DNA of 64,000 nucleotides, taken from the NCBI GenBank assembly GCA_949752735.1, contig OX457038.1, forward strand, positions 25,858,956-25,922,955, given 5' to 3'. The stretch's first letter is position 1; every line of letters begins with the position of its first letter. The translations under genes and the position numbers were made by a program. Source of the DNA: Lumbricus terrestris (taxonomy: Eukaryota > Annelida > Clitellata > Crassiclitellata > Lumbricidae). Below, in pieces: positions 63,037 to 64,000 of the stretch. The notes beneath the pieces were generated by a model. The model ran no database searches. It was not told where the DNA came from and saw only the letters and a program-made list of their open reading frames with translations.

Positions 63037-63403
63037 GAGTCTCTCGTCACTTGTTACTACGATCATTGATCAATCTCCTGTGTTGCTGAAATTTCAGCCG
63101 CCATCTTATGAGCGGCTATGTTGGAGGAGGATGCTGGGAAGGTGCTATGGGATGAAGGGGACTGGGGAGCGGGTAGAGGTACGGTCGAGGGAGGAGGTGG
63201 AGGTGGAAGGGAGGGTGCTATAGGGATGAAGGGAGGACAGGGTGAGCGGTGGGGCCTCACCAAAGCTCACCCAGTCCCTTCATCCCTACGGTTGAGTGAG
63301 GGTGTGGAAGGGAGCGTGGACGGAGTAGAAACAGGGCGACAAGTGATGTGCATTAACTTCTAATACGGCGTGAAGTAAACATAGACAGACCTCATGATAT
63401 ATA

Positions 63404-63450
63404 CTTGTCTGTCTATCTGTCTGTCTGTCTGTCTGTCTGCCTGTCTGTCT
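63404..63450. repeat. CTGT microsatellite
   Basis: TCTGTCTGTCTG run. The DNA from here to the right edge has only AT and CT simple repeats and two TA runs (63807-63825 and 63883-63902). Confidence 0.9.
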
Positions 63451-64000
63451 ATTCTCTCTATCTGATTCTCTCTGTATGTATGTCTGTCTCTCTCTGCCTC
63501 TGTATGTCTGTCTCCTCTATATATACATATATATAACGATATGATTATATATGATTATATCCAAATTCATATAATATATGCATCTCTAAATGATTTATTA
63601 CGTTTTGTGGGCGGTTTTCTTTCCACATAAATAGAGAAGAGGCGCTAGATGAATGTGTCTGATGGGTTGAGGGTTTGAGGTCGGTTCAGCAGATGACCGA
63701 CCGACAGTCAACCGAATTATATTCTCGTCGACGGAGATTGAGACTCAGAAGTCAGTTCAGCAGCCTCACGATTTACCTCTCCATTTTTCATCCTCTCTGC
63801 AGTCGCATATATATATATATATATGTTCCATCGGATGTCGAGCAGAGAACCAGCGGATCGACGCCTCCGACACCATGCATGCATATATATATATATATAT
63901 ATGCTATATTAAACATCGGGACACACTTAAAGTCCAGCATGCAGACCACCTGGAAGCCGCCTCCAAACAACTAAAGGAATGAGAATTAAGGCTTATATAT

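Overview
This window looks like intron-rich, repeat-laden nuclear DNA from a marine invertebrate. A deuterostome such as an echinoderm or relative is my best guess, but the sequence does not settle it. The reasons are two genes split by standard GT-AG introns, very low gene density, many non-autonomous DNA transposons, LINE 3' ends with partner SINEs, and foldback elements with repeat-built ends that resemble the TU elements described from sea urchins.

Gene content. (1) Plus strand, about 5291-11137: a split gene for a FkbM-type methyltransferase (Methyltransf_21 fold, Star-like). A hydrophobic membrane-anchor segment and a long Glu/Gly-rich low-complexity stretch precede two well-defined catalytic exons. 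All junctions I can verify are phase 0, but the reading frame breaks inside the low-complexity stretch. (2) Plus strand, 29152-36003: a complete six-exon, 317-residue PIM-family Ser/Thr kinase whose exon phases fit together exactly. It keeps the PIM hinge and DFG motif but has HLD in place of HRD in the catalytic loop. The two genes show no functional link. A few weaker candidate exons are listed at low confidence (a His/Gln-repeat exon on the minus strand near 42.1-42.3 kb; a GC-rich possible 5' exon at 50.6-52.5 kb).

Layout. 0-5 kb: an 86-bp tandem array, then at least four small elements with 8-bp target duplications and a tRNA-derived SINE. 5.3-11.1 kb: methyltransferase gene with repeat-filled introns. 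11.5-28 kb: repeat-dense DNA rich in the word AGGCCTA, with foldback elements at 12.5, 19.2-20.1 and 23.7-25.6 kb, a perfect 90-bp palindrome at 18.1 kb and a 1.3-kb inverted-repeat element at 20.6-21.9 kb. 28.7-37 kb: kinase gene and its downstream region, with a LINE 3' end just after it. 38-50 kb: LINE/SINE/MITE remnants, a 21-bp array, a degenerate relative of the first array, and a second type of foldback element at 48.4-49.4 kb. 50-64 kb: GC-rich segment, then microsatellite-rich DNA interrupted by a nested transposon pair.

All assignments come from reading the sequence. Family names rest on motif recognition, not database searches.
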